This document shows, piece after piece, positions 28,980 through 37,988 of a stretch of DNA of 64,000 nt; position 1 is the stretch's first letter; each line of letters starts with the position of its first letter. This stretch comes from Veronia pacifica. GTDB taxonomy: Bacteria > Pseudomonadota > Gammaproteobacteria > Enterobacterales > Vibrionaceae. The notes beneath the pieces are model-generated. The model did no database searches and was not told where the DNA came from. It saw only the letters and a list, made by a program, of their open reading frames with translations. The stretch spans positions 248,001 to 312,000 of the forward strand of contig NZ_LYBM01000001.1 of assembly GCF_001707825.1 (NCBI RefSeq), written 5' to 3'. The position numbers and the translations under genes are program-made.

Positions 28980-30260
28980 TTAGAATAGGTCGTCAGCCGT
29001 GACTGATTGTTGGCGCTTATTGTAATTGATTGAGCGTTTGACGAAGAAATCGACATGTTTTGTCGCCATAATTTCATCATCAAACCATTCGGTTTTTTCG
29101 AGCAGGCTTTCGTCAATCTCAAAAACAGGCGCTATATCAATGTTGCTTAAAGACTGGTTAAATCTCTGTTTAATAAACTCCCTGATCTGATCTTTGGGCA
29201 AGAAGCTCAATTCACCATGCTCAAAGATCCAGTCGATCACTTCGCTCTCAGCTTCCATTGCTTGTCGACACAATGAGGACACGGTTTTGGCATGGGTTTC
29301 GTCAAACCAGCTCGGATTTTCACGCTTAATTTGTTTAATCAAATCAACGCCAAAGTTTCCGTGGATCTGTTCCTCTTTCGATGTCGCCTCAACAACATTT
29401 GAGATCCCTTTCAACAAGCTACGATGTTTGTTAAACGACATAATGATCAGGAACTGTGAAAATAAAGAAACATGCTCGATGAACAACGCAAACAGTAAAA
29501 TGGACTCTGCGTAGTCTCGGTTGTCATCAGAGTTGGCATTTTTCAGAGCCATATCCAGATAACGTACACGCTTCATGATCACCGGGTTGTCTTTAAGTGC
29601 CTCGAATTCATTATTCAGACCCAGAATTTCCAGCAAGTGCGAGTAGGCGTCAGAATGGCGTACTTCTGACTCTGAGAAAGTGGCACCCACTGCGCCTATT
29701 TCGGGTTTCGGCATTTTGCTGTAGATGTTGCCCCAAAAGGTCTTCACAGCGACCTCAATCTGGGAAATTGCCAGCATGGTGCGTTTTATCGCTTCCTTCT
29801 CTTCAACAGAAAGGCTGGATTTAAAATCCTGAATATCCGAGGTAAAGTTAAACTCAGTATGTACCCAATAGGAGTGGCGGATGGCATCCACATACTCACA
29901 GAAATCAGGGTATTCATAAGGTTTGAGATTCACGCGTTTTTCAAAGATGTTAGTCTGGCGCTGCCTTGCGTGCTCATTACGGTAAAGAATGTAAGCCTTT
30001 GCGACATCGTGGAAAGACGACGACATAAGCGCGTCCTCCACCATGTTCTGAATCCCTTCGATAGAAGGGACATAGCGCCGGTCTTTTTCGCGAATCGCTG
30101 CCAAATCGCCCATGACCTGGAGGGCAATATTATCAGCATCCTGCTGGGACCCATTGTCGACTGCCTGCATTGCTTTATAAATCGCGTTACTGATTTTTTC
30201 TTGCTTGAAGGCCACAATTGAGCCATCGCGCTTCTGTATCTGGTTAATTCCGTGAATCAT
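28980..30260 (-). CDS. nrdB: Ribonucleotide reductase small subunit NrdB with N-terminal ATP-cone
   Basis: A 426-residue protein. Residues about 5-98 form an ATP-cone domain (VQKRDG-like start IQKRDGSIVAFKQEKISNAI, then YVPSIEGIQNMVEDALM and AKAYILYRNEHA). The rest is a ferritin-like class I radical subunit. Visible metal ligands and radical residues are ESEVRHSDAYSH (Glu, His and the radical Tyr), FIEHVS (Glu) and EEQIH (Glu, His). ATP/dATP binding to a cone on NrdB, rather than NrdA, is known in a minority of class I enzymes such as those of Leeuwenhoekiella and Facklamia, where dATP drives inactive oligomers through the small subunit. It is second in the operon, 16 bases after nrdA. Confidence 0.9.
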   Translation of the reverse strand: MIHGINQIQKRDGSIVAFKQEKISNAIYKAMQAVDNGSQQDADNIALQVMGDLAAIREKDRRYVPSIEGIQNMVEDALMSSSFHDVAKAYILYRNEHARQRQTNIFEKRVNLKPYEYPDFCEYVDAIRHSYWVHTEFNFTSDIQDFKSSLSVEEKEAIKRTMLAISQIEVAVKTFWGNIYSKMPKPEIGAVGATFSESEVRHSDAYSHLLEILGLNNEFEALKDNPVIMKRVRYLDMALKNANSDDNRDYAESILLFALFIEHVSLFSQFLIIMSFNKHRSLLKGISNVVEATSKEEQIHGNFGVDLIKQIKRENPSWFDETHAKTVSSLCRQAMEAESEVIDWIFEHGELSFLPKDQIREFIKQRFNQSLSNIDIAPVFEIDESLLEKTEWFDDEIMATKHVDFFVKRSINYNKRQQSVTADDLF

Positions 30261-30276
30261 AGTGGGTTCCTACTCG

Positions 30277-31947
30277 TTAGGCTTCGCAAGCTTTACATTG
30301 ACGTTGCTGGTTCAGCATCTGGGCAGCGTTTACGCTGTGCTGATAGTAGAGAGACTTGATCCCCAGCTTCCAGGCATTGATGTATAGCTGGTTAATCTCT
30401 TTTGCAGGGGTCGCCGGGTTGACGACCAGATTCAAAGACTGGCCCTGATCGATGAAGTCCTGACGAACAGCAGCTTGATCAACGATGCTCATGGGATCGA
30501 TTTCGCTGAAGGTTTTAAAGACTTCTTTTTCCAGTTCTGTCAAAAATGACAGATGCTGAACAGAGCCGTCGTGGTCACGAATATCCTGCCAGACGGCTTT
30601 GGTGTTCTGTCCCTTTTCTTCCAGCAGTTTTTCTAGATACGGATTTTTGATGGTTGTTTTGACTTTACTGATGTCTTTCACATAACAGTTGCGCCAAACC
30701 GGCTCTACCGACTGTGACACCTGACCGAGAATGAACGCCGATGAGGTCGTTGGCGCGATGGCATTTAAGGTGGTGTTACGGCGTCCGACTCCTTTGAGCA
30801 TGTCGGGCTCACCAAACTGTTCCGCCAGTGCTGCTGATGCCTGATAAGACTTTTCTTTGATCAGCTTAAACACATCAAGATTGATGCGGGCAGCATCTCG
30901 TGATTCAAACGGGATCATTTTTGATTGCAAATACGAGTGCCAGCCGAGTACGCCGAGACCAAGTGCGCGGTTCTCCTTTGCAAAGGCGTAGGCTTTTTGC
31001 ATGAACTGGAAAATACGCTGGTCGTCCAATGACTCAGAGTCACGATACACTTCCAGCTTGGTTAAGAATTCGGTAACCACCGCATCAAGGAAATACACCA
31101 AGGTTTCTACCGCATCGGTATCTCTCCACTCATCAAAATGCAGAAGGTTCATTGACGACAACACACAAACGAAAGACCACCGCTCGTCGGAGGGGAGCAT
31201 GATTTCAGTACAAAGATTTGAGGCAACGATCTTTTTCTGGTGTGTTTTATACACATCAACCGTATTGTTGTTTGCGTTATCCTCAAACAGGATGTAGGGA
31301 TAACCCAATTCACCCCGACGGCGGATCACTTTCGCCCACAGCTCACGTTTTTGTTGATCGCCAGCGATCATCTCCTCCATCCATTGATCATCGACGGTCA
31401 CGCCATGCGTCAAATCCTGAATCGGATTTCCTTCCATGCCAATATCTAAAAACTCATTGGCATCCGGGTGGCTGAGTGGGAGATAGGGTGAAAAGCGTCC
31501 ACGTCGAACAGAGCCCTGACTGACCACATCTACCATGGTTTGGAACAGCTGCATAAAATGAACCGCCCCTGATGAATGACCGTTGTTTGTGATTTCCGCC
31601 CCGCGGTGGCGCAGGTGTCCGAAGTATCCTGATGTGCCGCCACCCAGTTTAGACATGGTGCCCACTTCAGACTGGGTGTACAAAATGTCGCCAATGTTAT
31701 CGCCAATGCATGAACCAAAACACGAAACGGGCTCACCGCGCTTTTTACCAAAATTAGACCAAACAGGTGACGAGAGTGAATAAAAGCCTTTCTGCATGTA
31801 GTCATTGAACTTGTTTGCGAAGCCCTCAATGCCAAGCAACGACTCTGCATGATCTGCAATTTCTCGGATGCGAGTTTCGGGTTCAACCCCCTTGTCAAGA
31901 TAACCACTTTCAAGAAATTGTCGCGATAGGTCGTTTAGCCAGTGCAT
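30277..31947 (-). CDS. nrdA: Ribonucleotide reductase large subunit NrdA, short form without ATP-cone
   Basis: A 556-residue catalytic subunit, about 200 residues shorter than E. coli NrdA because it lacks the N-terminal ATP-cone. Catalytic features are present: the paired redox Cys in PVSCFGSC and FVCVLSSMNL, the active-site NLCTE, the Tyr pair in KSLYYQHS for radical transfer, and a C-terminal QCKAC pair for thioredoxin or glutaredoxin. It reduces ribonucleoside diphosphates with NrdB. ATG 31947 follows a GGGGGC ribosome site. The upstream region carries NrdR- and Fur-like sites. Confidence 0.92.
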   Translation of the reverse strand: MHWLNDLSRQFLESGYLDKGVEPETRIREIADHAESLLGIEGFANKFNDYMQKGFYSLSSPVWSNFGKKRGEPVSCFGSCIGDNIGDILYTQSEVGTMSKLGGGTSGYFGHLRHRGAEITNNGHSSGAVHFMQLFQTMVDVVSQGSVRRGRFSPYLPLSHPDANEFLDIGMEGNPIQDLTHGVTVDDQWMEEMIAGDQQKRELWAKVIRRRGELGYPYILFEDNANNNTVDVYKTHQKKIVASNLCTEIMLPSDERWSFVCVLSSMNLLHFDEWRDTDAVETLVYFLDAVVTEFLTKLEVYRDSESLDDQRIFQFMQKAYAFAKENRALGLGVLGWHSYLQSKMIPFESRDAARINLDVFKLIKEKSYQASAALAEQFGEPDMLKGVGRRNTTLNAIAPTTSSAFILGQVSQSVEPVWRNCYVKDISKVKTTIKNPYLEKLLEEKGQNTKAVWQDIRDHDGSVQHLSFLTELEKEVFKTFSEIDPMSIVDQAAVRQDFIDQGQSLNLVVNPATPAKEINQLYINAWKLGIKSLYYQHSVNAAQMLNQQRQCKACEA

Positions 31948-31977
31948 TAAAGCCCCCTATTGATCAATGCTATAACA

Positions 31978-31993
31978 CCACTACATGTAGTAC
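31978..31993 (-). promoter_or_regulatory. Candidate NrdR box 1
   Basis: The palindromic core CTACATGTAG (31981-31990) fits the NrdR box pattern CwAtATaTwG and lies about 30 bases upstream of nrdA. A second box is 31 bases away, the usual three-helical-turn spacing for NrdR pairs. Confidence 0.7.
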
Positions 31994-32008
31994 TAAATAA
32001 AATATGTA

Positions 32009-32024
32009 TCACCATATGTTGAAT
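32009..32024 (-). promoter_or_regulatory. Candidate NrdR box 2
   Basis: CAACATATGG on the minus strand (32021-32012) matches the NrdR core at most positions. Its start is 31 bases from the first box, as expected for tandem NrdR binding. Confidence 0.65.
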
Positions 32025-32026
32025 AT

Positions 32027-32045
32027 GATTCTAATTATCATTCTC
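32027..32045 (-). promoter_or_regulatory. Candidate Fur box upstream of nrdAB
   Basis: Minus-strand GAGAATGATAATTAGAATC agrees with the 19-bp Fur consensus at 15 positions by eye. It lies directly upstream of the NrdR box pair. Fur control would link this reductase to iron limitation. Confidence 0.55.
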
Positions 32046-32488
32046 AGTAACCGCAAATGATAAATCTGAAAATTTGGCAAGAGACACCTTTTTAACATTG
32101 TGTATGTCAGTGCTCACTCGTTGGTCTAGCGCCTTCTTTTCTGTGGCCTAAACCGTCGGTGAGAGGGCAATATTAGGGCTGAATTTTTTGTTATTTTTTG
32201 GGAGGATTATTCAGTGGGACAAGACATTGGCGTCGATAGAACCATAAGCAAAGTTCGCATTGCGAGTTAACGCGACTACACAACGAAGGGGGGAGTATTT
32301 GGTTGTTGTCGCTATGCCAGATATGGCTGGTGAGTGCGGACTCGTTCAATTCAGTTGCTTGATTAAATGAGTCCGTATTTTGAACTTCGGCGGTGTTAAT
32401 TCACCTTTAAGGCAGTTTCAAAGTCATTGCTTTTGTCGCTTCAAGTTGGCTGCATTGTGCTTTTATATTGGAGGTACGGAGGTTTGCC
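32046..32488. other. Intergenic
   Basis: About 440 bases upstream of nrdAB and downstream of the methyltransferase-like gene. No supported gene was seen. Confidence 0.4.
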
Positions 32489-32950
32489 TTACAGCCACCG
32501 ACGCACCTTATTTGTGTAGTCTGTATAACTGCTACCGAACAGTTGCGTTAACGCCACCTCTTCAGGCTTGATCTGAAAAATAGTCATATAGATCATAAAT
32601 AAAGGAACAAAAAGCAATGCAATGGGATGACCGAGAAATACCGCAGCTGCCAGCAGTAAAAGCGCGAAACCGACATACATAGGGTTTCTGGTGTATTGAT
32701 AGATGCCGCTCTGTACTAGCTGGCTGGAAGAATCTGGATGCATGGGATCGACGGTTGTCTTATGTACAGCAAACTCACGCACGCCTAAATAGCAACATAA
32801 TATCGCAGCCAGGAGAAGTATTACTGAGGCTGCCAAACGATAGGAGAGTGTTACTAACACACCCAGACTATCACCGTTTATCCACCACATAAGTGTTATG
32901 CAAATAACAACCAGAAACAGAGGTGGTATCTTGAGTTCTAAAAACTTCAT
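32489..32950 (-). CDS. Isoprenylcysteine carboxyl methyltransferase-like membrane protein
   Basis: A 153-residue protein with about four membrane helices and the family motif YTRNPMYVGFALLLLAAAVFLG, where the His/Arg-Asn-Pro-Met-Tyr stretch helps bind S-adenosylmethionine, plus KPEEVALTQLFGSSYTDY near the end (Glu-Glu pair). The family (PEMT/ICMT-like) methylates lipids or small molecules at the membrane; bacterial substrates are unknown. The ATG at 32950 follows GAGTAAGA and gives a normal length; the longer frame up to 33076 is not family-like. It is monocistronic. Confidence 0.8.
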   Translation of the reverse strand: MKFLELKIPPLFLVVICITLMWWINGDSLGVLVTLSYRLAASVILLLAAILCCYLGVREFAVHKTTVDPMHPDSSSQLVQSGIYQYTRNPMYVGFALLLLAAAVFLGHPIALLFVPLFMIYMTIFQIKPEEVALTQLFGSSYTDYTNKVRRWL

Positions 32951-33317
32951 TCTTACTCTCATTTTATGTAGATAAAAAGTATTGCTTGATACCCATCGAC
33001 GATAGCAAACACCTCCTCTATGTTTCATTTGTACAATGATTAATTGCGAAATACCTTGAATGATTACCAAGTTCAATGCGTATATCCAACGAGGAAAAGA
33101 TACCCGAATTCAGGGGTTCTACCGCCCTCAATACAAGACGTTCGATGAGGGGCATTGAAGTGCCCTCTTTTGTCGATGCCTTTTTATCCTACTATGGCAT
33201 CGAACTCTTTCTTCTTGGTGGGAGAGAAAAATACATAGAGTCAGACTGTATGTCTTGAGAGGAGGATACTGCCCAGCGTCGCGGGAGTGTCGCTTTCTGC
33301 GCCCATCGCTGGTTATG
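32951..33317. other. Intergenic
   Basis: About 370 bases between the methyltransferase-like gene and the PrtN-like gene. No supported gene was seen. A TTTTATCC-rich stretch near 33180 is unremarkable. Confidence 0.35.
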
Positions 33318-33596
33318 TTATGCGGCGGTGCTGTTAACGCTGACCAATGCCTTGCGCCCCTCTTCGAGTTGGACGTCTCTGAACTTGGCGAGGTCATCAA
33401 CATGGATCAGCTCAGGACTTCGGTTGCTGCCGCGCATTTTGAAGGTGGGCACAGGTAAGGTTTGGGCTTTTGCCTTAATCTCTACCGTGTTTTTAGTCAG
33501 CCCGAAAAATTTTTCGCATATGTCCTTAAGTGGGATAGTTGTTTTGATAATTATTAAATACTGATAAAAGAAAAAACCGCATGGCGGGTTTATCAT
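33318..33596 (-). CDS. PrtN-like pyocin/phage activator family protein
   Basis: Up to 92 residues matching the PrtN family pattern: an FFYQYLIIIKTTIPLKDIC start, FFGLTKN, LPVPTFKMRGSNRSPELIHVDDLAKFRD. In Pseudomonas PrtN activates pyocin genes; homologues are common in phage-derived islands as small DNA-binding regulators. No phage gene is nearby. The only ATG (33596) lies inside the terminator hairpin of the upstream gene, so the true start or promoter may have been lost when the upstream AT-rich gene was inserted. It may be a relic. Confidence 0.65.
   Translation of the reverse strand: MINPPCGFFFYQYLIIIKTTIPLKDICEKFFGLTKNTVEIKAKAQTLPVPTFKMRGSNRSPELIHVDDLAKFRDVQLEEGRKALVSVNSTAA
33567..33593 (-). 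terminator. Intrinsic terminator of the upstream hypothetical gene
   Basis: On the minus strand AAACCCGC and GCGGTTTTTT form a hairpin with a CAT loop and a T-rich tail, about 35 bases after the stop at 33631. It overlaps the start of the PrtN-like frame. Confidence 0.75.
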
Positions 33597-33630
33597 AATA
33601 CAGAATTAATCTTAAACTATTTTCTGAGCC

Positions 33631-34512
33631 TTATTTTTCCAAAGTTAAATTCGAGTAATTGATTGAATGACTATGCTTATTTTTTAAATGCTCAAAAACA
33701 TCAAACCACTCGAGAGATAAACCTAATATTTTATTGTTTTGTAATAAGACTTCACATCGATATTTCTCAAATCCTACTTCATTCGCATAGCTTTTCCACA
33801 TTGATAAGAGTGAAGCTCGCGCCTTACTCACAACTACCTCAGTTAAATTACGGTTTAACATATGTTTCTGAGAGATAGCATAAACAAAACCATCAATTAT
33901 ATCTGTAAGTTCAAGCTTAATATCTTTGGATAGCCTTTTTGTGGGTACATTTGCTTTTTTTAAATCTTCATAATAATAAAATATATTAAAATTTACAGTA
34001 CGACTTAAAGTGTTTTTATCATAACGTATACCTGTTGTGAACTCTCTAACTGGTAATTGACCATGCTGGTTATTGTTTCGAATTTTGCAGCCTACTACAT
34101 AATTTAGGTTTGTTTCATAGATTTCACTTCGTTGATCGATGACCTTTTGCTTTGAGCTTTGTTCCTTTGTCAGTTCAAACGAAAAACATTTTCCCTTATC
34201 TTCATTGTAATGTAAATCTAAATATAGTTTACTTAAATTAAATAAGTTAAAAGCTAAACGGTTTAATGAACTACGAACCTCATGATTATATATATAGTCC
34301 GCTTTTGGAAATGATAGTGACTTCAAATTCCAATAGTTAACTTTATTTTTATAGTCCCAGTAAGATTCAATAATTTGATCATAAATAATTTCTATATCTA
34401 AGGATTTAACTAGAGTTTCTCTATAGCTGATAGCCTTTTTAATTTCAGATTCAGAAACTTCAAAAGCTTGATATTTTAATTCATCTTTACTGTATATAAA
34501 TAAATTTTCCAT
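33631..34512 (-). CDS. Hypothetical AT-rich orphan protein
   Basis: A 293-residue protein, Lys/Asn/Tyr-rich, with no signal peptide or membrane segment. Much of it looks helical. A QHGQLPVREFTTGIRYD segment near residue 155 is the most distinctive stretch. Base composition is clearly more AT-rich than its neighbours, pointing to transfer. It sits between a repeat element and a PrtN-like relic, an island-like setting where defence or phage-satellite genes occur, but no family was recognised and no function is proposed. Confidence 0.6.
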   Translation of the reverse strand: MENLFIYSKDELKYQAFEVSESEIKKAISYRETLVKSLDIEIIYDQIIESYWDYKNKVNYWNLKSLSFPKADYIYNHEVRSSLNRLAFNLFNLSKLYLDLHYNEDKGKCFSFELTKEQSSKQKVIDQRSEIYETNLNYVVGCKIRNNNQHGQLPVREFTTGIRYDKNTLSRTVNFNIFYYYEDLKKANVPTKRLSKDIKLELTDIIDGFVYAISQKHMLNRNLTEVVVSKARASLLSMWKSYANEVGFEKYRCEVLLQNNKILGLSLEWFDVFEHLKNKHSHSINYSNLTLEK

Positions 34513-34759
34513 AAATGCTCAATTATAATTGAATTAATAAGATTCAATATTTTTAATAAAAATATAGGATTAAATTTTAGACTGTCTATTAATTTATAAT
34601 CCTCTTAATTGCAGAATAGTAACAAAATTAGCTCATCAAAAACACAAATGAAGAATATTAATTATTTTCCATTGAGTATACCAAACTGGGAATGAGGCGA
34701 ATATCTTGGCTAGGTGCCTTCGTTCTAAAAGTAAGCAATTTTGGAAAGAAAATTTCCTG
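34513..34759. other. Intergenic, AT-rich
   Basis: Promoter region of the AT-rich orphan; nothing else was recognised. Confidence 0.35.
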
Positions 34760-34856
34760 AATAAAATGAACTGATTTCTATTATCATTTATAGGTTGCGA
34801 GTGTGTGAAAGGTTTAGGTGAAAAAAGCTAAAAGTAGATAGCCCTAGCAGTGGCGA
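34760..34856 (-). repeat. Dispersed leader-type repeat, isolated copy
   Basis: TGTGTGAAAGGTTTAGGTGA with flanks closely matches 46390-46450 and more weakly 47868-47925. At those two places the element begins the leader of a mosaic membrane-protein gene. Here no such gene follows on the minus strand, so this is an orphan copy. Confidence 0.6.
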
Positions 34857-35439
34857 GTATAAATTTTTCATTCTTAGGATGCTTTAGCATGTAGCTTATG
34901 CGGGAATAGTCGGGTGTATACCTACCACATAATATTGATTTTTTTGTGGTCAAAACGAATCACCGAGCAGCGACACCACCATATGGACACCTTCTTTTTC
35001 CGCGTTGCTTTGCAGTCACTTACAATCAATGTTTTGTGTTTCAGATTGAGGTCTTTCCATTTCAGGTGACACCCTTCACCAAATCGCATGCGGGTGAGAA
35101 TGGAAAAATCGAGAATATTAATAAAGGGTATTTTGATGTCACCGTTCGCCCTGAAGTTCTACCGGGCTTGATAAGCCTCGCGCAGTTTGTCGAGTTCTAA
35201 CGCCGTCTGTCTGCCGGCGTGCTTTTGGCTTTTGCCAACCCGTTTCATTTTAGCTAATTGCGGCATATCTCTAAGAAAGACTGAATCAATCGGTTAGAAA
35301 GTGAATTATGGTATGAATAAGTCATAACGACGTCGAAAAAAATATCCGTTCCATAAAAATATCCAATGAGTTAAGTATTGAATAGGATGGAATGTATAAA
35401 TATTTAATAAATTTTTAGATTTTATTTATTGGAGACCTT
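34857..35439. other. Intergenic with a plus-strand hairpin
   Basis: An 84-codon open frame (34946-35200) runs into a hairpin, AACGCCG/CCGGCGT at 35199-35220 followed by GCTTTT, which looks like an intrinsic terminator. The frame has no recognised family and may be the tail of a lost gene. Confidence 0.35.
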
Positions 35440-35934
35440 ATGAGCCTTACTGTTCGTCCCGCGACAATTGCTGATATAGATATTATTCTTCACTTTATTA
35501 GAGAGTTAGCTATCTATGAAAAGGCCGAGCATGAGGTGTTAGCCACACCAGAAAAAATAGAAAAAAGCATGTTTAGTGAGCACTCGGGCGTGTACGGACT
35601 GATTTGTGAGCTTGAGGGAGCTGCAATCGGTTTTTCGATTTACTTTTTTAATTACTCGACGTGGCTCGCTAAACCCGGACTTTATCTAGAAGACCTTTAT
35701 GTGTCACCTGATTATCGGGGCAAAGGTGCTGGCATCTTCCTCCTAAAACACCTGGCCCGCATTGCCGTTGAGAGAGGATGTGGCCGTTTCGAATGGAGTT
35801 GTCTGGACTGGAATACTCCATCCCGTGAGTTTTACGAGTCACTGGGTGCTGAGCCACAACATGAATGGATTGGTTATCGCATGAGTGGTGAGACATTGGT
35901 TAATTTCGCCGAGGGCAGCAAAACAAACGTTTAA
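35440..35934 (+). CDS. GNAT acetyltransferase, diamine N-acetyltransferase-like
   Basis: A 164-residue single-domain GNAT enzyme that would move acetyl from acetyl-CoA to an amine. YLEDLYVSPDYRGKGAGIFLL is the acetyl-CoA loop (motif A), and ERGCGRFEWSCLDWNTPSREFYESLGA is the motif B region. The sequence is close to the spermidine/spermine or diamine acetyltransferase group, which suggests a polyamine-like substrate, but this is not certain. ATG 35440 has a GGAGACCTT ribosome site. It is monocistronic. Confidence 0.88.
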   Translation: MSLTVRPATIADIDIILHFIRELAIYEKAEHEVLATPEKIEKSMFSEHSGVYGLICELEGAAIGFSIYFFNYSTWLAKPGLYLEDLYVSPDYRGKGAGIFLLKHLARIAVERGCGRFEWSCLDWNTPSREFYESLGAEPQHEWIGYRMSGETLVNFAEGSKTNV

Positions 35935-35984
35935 TGGTATGTCGGACTGATGGATCACTGTTGCTTATCGTAAGATATCTGTAA

Positions 35985-36023
35985 TTAATAAAAAACGTCA
36001 TACCACCAGACCAGTATGACGTT
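35985..36023 (-). terminator. Intrinsic terminator
   Basis: AACGTCATAC/GTATGACGTT form a 10-bp stem; on the minus strand a T-run follows, ending the transcript of the 36.1 kb gene. It may also stop the acetyltransferase transcript from the other side. Confidence 0.75.
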
Positions 36024-36057
36024 GAAGGGTGATGTTACCGCCAGACTATTCGGTTAC

Positions 36058-36576
36058 CTATTTATTTGTTGAGTCGCTACTGGGAGCAATAGGGTCATCG
36101 AAATTCGGATAATCAGGCCCTGGACATTGTTGCTGAACTCTCGGTAATTCAACACTATCCAGACCAACACCATCGCCACATGTGAAGATCCACTTTTCAC
36201 AATCATAGTTAGCATCTTTCACTCTTAACTTTCCGTCTTTGACAGACATCTCCAGTTTGCAGTGGATGCCAAACTCTTCGTCATTTTCGGTAAACACTAA
36301 GGTATCACCGACTCGTTTCATTGGCAGTGCTCCACCTGCTCCATCACCCTCTTCGTCGCCTTCGATGCTACAAATGTGATAGTTGCCTCCCCAGAGCAGC
36401 CCCCTGACAAAGTATTGGTCATCCTCATTTTTTACTTCGATATAGGATGCTACTTCCGCTGATTCATCCGATACATAACTTTCAGTTGTCATGGTGTCTA
36501 GGTAGCAGCCAGTAAGTGAATCAGCCAGAGCTGAAGTCGTGAATAGCAGGCCAATTAGTGGCAATACCTTTTTCAT
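36058..36576 (-). CDS. Hypothetical exported cysteine-containing protein
   Basis: A 172-residue protein with a signal peptide (MKKVLPLIGLLFTTSALA) and an acidic mature part holding six Cys, possibly three disulfides. The C-terminus is Pro/Asp/Ser-rich. No domain was recognised. It would sit in the periplasm. It has its own terminator and no clear partner gene. Confidence 0.65.
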   Translation of the reverse strand: MKKVLPLIGLLFTTSALADSLTGCYLDTMTTESYVSDESAEVASYIEVKNEDDQYFVRGLLWGGNYHICSIEGDEEGDGAGGALPMKRVGDTLVFTENDEEFGIHCKLEMSVKDGKLRVKDANYDCEKWIFTCGDGVGLDSVELPRVQQQCPGPDYPNFDDPIAPSSDSTNK

Positions 36577-36883
36577 GTGAGCCTCATGAGCTTTTCAGTG
36601 TGATCTTTGTCGAAATATGTATCTGACTGAATGGCTGGCGTTGAGTTCAAACAAATAACCGTTAAGGCAAAGAAAGGTAGGTTGATTGTTGCTATCGGCT
36701 AATGATTTACGACCACTAAATACTAACCAATAAATGGAAAAGGCGAAGAATTGTGTACGGGAGGAAGGCACAGGCCTGTTGTGGTGGATTGAAAAGGTAA
36801 TAAACCGCCTCGCACTTAGCGTCTATGCAGACAAAGTAGGAAACGGTTATCTTTTAACATGTTATAAAGTGGTACTTGTGCGG
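36577..36883. other. Intergenic
   Basis: About 307 bases. A long plus-strand open frame crossing this gap runs antisense through the next gene and is not supported. Confidence 0.4.
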
Positions 36884-37507
36884 TTAACCGTCACAGTTGG
36901 ATTTAAGGCTCAAGAGTTGAAGACCATAAAGTCCTTTCTGACGAACACCATTGTCCCCTTGTATTGGAGTACCAGAGATTCTGATGCCGATAGACTCAAT
37001 TTTGCTGGTATCAAGGAAAGGTGCCTCTGGGTATGCTCTACCTCTGCGTTCAGCTTGGAAATTGCCGAAATAAAAGTCTTTTTCGAATTCCGCGCTCGGC
37101 ACAACATCAAAGTTGTATTTGTACGAAAAACCTTGTGTTCTACTTTCTTCTGTTTCAACAATTAGCTGATAAATAGCATTTTTCTCGTTGAGGGACTTGC
37201 CTGTCAAACATAGTGAGTAAGAGTTAGACAGATCATAATCTACTCCGGCAACGAAGCTGGCAAAAGCGGCACCGCTTGGTTGCGGATTGAGTTGGGTGAA
37301 GAAAAAGTGGCTTTTGTTGTTTTTACTGTTCTGAAACCCATTGTACGCGTGAGACAAACCTGCCTGTCTTTCTGTCGCGTCAGTGATCATCCTAATATTT
37401 TCGACAGGCTGCTTAAAATCTAAAACGATATCCCCTAATGCCATCGCTTCGGTTGCACCAAATGTTAGAGCAAGAGGTAATAAGGTTTTGCTTATTGTCG
37501 ATTTCAT
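36884..37507 (-). CDS. CIA30-like exported protein
   Basis: About 207 residues with a signal peptide (MKSTISKTLLPLALTFGATE, cleavage near MALG). The mature part resembles the CIA30 jelly-roll domain: IVLDFKQPVENIRMITD at the start, GAAFASFVAGVDYDLSNSYSL in the middle and FLDTSKIESIGIRISG near the end. CIA30 helps complex I assembly in mitochondria, but bacterial relatives have no proven role and may bind carbohydrate or protein. The ATG at 37507 gives a proper signal peptide; the longer frame adds 11 residues. Family call is moderate. Confidence 0.55.
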   Translation of the reverse strand: MKSTISKTLLPLALTFGATEAMALGDIVLDFKQPVENIRMITDATERQAGLSHAYNGFQNSKNNKSHFFFTQLNPQPSGAAFASFVAGVDYDLSNSYSLCLTGKSLNEKNAIYQLIVETEESRTQGFSYKYNFDVVPSAEFEKDFYFGNFQAERRGRAYPEAPFLDTSKIESIGIRISGTPIQGDNGVRQKGLYGLQLLSLKSNCDG

Positions 37508-37988
37508 AATAACTCCGTTTTCATATAAGCGACATATCAAAAATTAACAAGAAAAATCAGCGTCGTGTATTTGATTCACTGATAGTTAAATAACGCTAAC
37601 TTTTACGGGTTGAGAAATTATGAAGATCAGATAAATGACTGATAAAATTGAGTATTAATTCTATTTTTAGATGTGGTTATAAATTTTAAAAAAATTCATT
37701 TATTGATTAATCCATCATTAAAATAATCCTATTGTTTATTATTCAAAAATATGCTCAACATTTAACCGATATATTCGATAAATATAAAAATCTACTGATA
37801 TTTATGACATGTTTTTCAATTATTATCCGATGCATATCTAAGCGTTGTAAGGTAATGCCAGAACTTCTTTATTTATTGATCAACATGCTTTTGCTTGATA
37901 GACAATACTTGTCTGGTCAGGAGGGACGAACTGTTTGGATGCTACCGACCGTCAATCTAATACTTGGCTTACGGGGTGGGAAATACCT
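37508..37988. other. Intergenic, AT-rich
   Basis: About 480 bases. An 87-codon plus-strand open frame starting near 37732 has no ribosome site or recognised family and is not supported. Confidence 0.35.

Noticed and set aside
36734-37165. 143-codon plus-strand frame
   Set aside because: It runs antisense through the signal-peptide-bearing CIA30-like gene and has no recognised domain.
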